Assembly: GCA_003520455.1 (NCBI GenBank)
Contig: DOUV01000508.1
Coordinates: 1-5,158 of the forward strand
Origin: Chloroflexota bacterium
Lineage (GTDB): Bacteria; Chloroflexota; Anaerolineae; Ardenticatenales; Ardenticatenaceae
Length of the DNA: 5,158 nucleotides
Reading direction: 5' to 3'
The notes beneath the pieces are model-generated. The model worked only from the letters and a program-made list of their open reading frames with translations. It searched no databases and was not told the DNA's origin. Made by a program: the position numbers and the translations under genes. This document shows positions 5,085 through 5,158 of this stretch, one piece after another (position 1 is the stretch's first letter; the number at the start of each line of letters is the position of its first letter).

Positions 5085-5158
5085 AAGCGTCCTCCTCACA
5101 GTGCTGAACTGCCCATGTTGCCCGGCGAGTTGACCCAGTTCGAACAGCACCCGGACTT
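5085..5158 (-). other. Upstream region of the uncharacterised gene at the right edge
   Basis: This stretch holds the AGGAGG ribosome site (5091-5096) for the gene starting at 5084. One minus-strand frame is open from the window edge to a TGA at 5096-5098 that overlaps this ribosome site, which could be the end of a preceding gene, but 20 codons do not allow identification. I see no clear promoter. Confidence 0.4.

Overview
The window carries a compact gene set for aerobic phenylacetate degradation, and every gene I can support lies on the minus strand. Reading right to left it contains: a small uncharacterised cytoplasmic protein (4503-5084); a secreted, probably Ig-like protein of unknown function (3793-4389); an intergenic region with two stable hairpins and a strong promoter/operator; a five-gene operon tetR-paaA-paaB-paaC-paaD (3572 down to 274); an intrinsic terminator (140-172); and the first codons of a further minus-strand gene leaving the left edge (20 to 1). 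There are no RNA genes, insertion sequences, CRISPR arrays or phage genes that I can see.

The operon encodes the oxygenase part of phenylacetyl-CoA 1,2-epoxidase. PaaA is the catalytic diiron subunit, PaaC its ferritin-like partner, PaaB a small structural subunit, and PaaD a DUF59/zinc-ribbon protein thought to help assemble metal or Fe-S centres. The reductase PaaE, the CoA ligase PaaK and the ring-opening and beta-oxidation enzymes (PaaZ, PaaG, PaaF, PaaH, PaaJ) are not in this window, so the pathway must be completed elsewhere. The first gene is a TetR-type repressor, transcribed with the enzymes. A TTGACA/TATACT promoter lies just upstream, and an inverted repeat sits between the predicted transcription start and the tetR start codon. 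That repeat matches the CNAACGNNCGTTNG operator I recall for Thermus PaaR. The likely logic is an autorepressed operon released by an aryl-CoA ligand such as phenylacetyl-CoA. Stop/start overlaps (tetR/paaA, paaB/paaC) and a ribosome site overlapping the paaA stop (paaA/paaB) indicate coupled translation. Only paaD is set apart, by about 110 bases.

The DNA is GC-rich (roughly 60 %), uses GTG starts, and has AGGAGG-type ribosome sites. The protein flavour (PaaC with intact ExxH motifs, TetR rather than PaaX/GntR control) fits a non-enterobacterial, Gram-positive-like or Chloroflexota (Thermomicrobia-like) genome. That placement is an inference from style only.

I do not see a wholly new system. 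The observations most worth following are the PaaC subunit that keeps diiron-type ligands missing in E. coli PaaC, the N-terminally extended PaaB, the operator with two overlapping symmetry axes, the structured 3' end of the operon, and the two uncharacterised proteins upstream.
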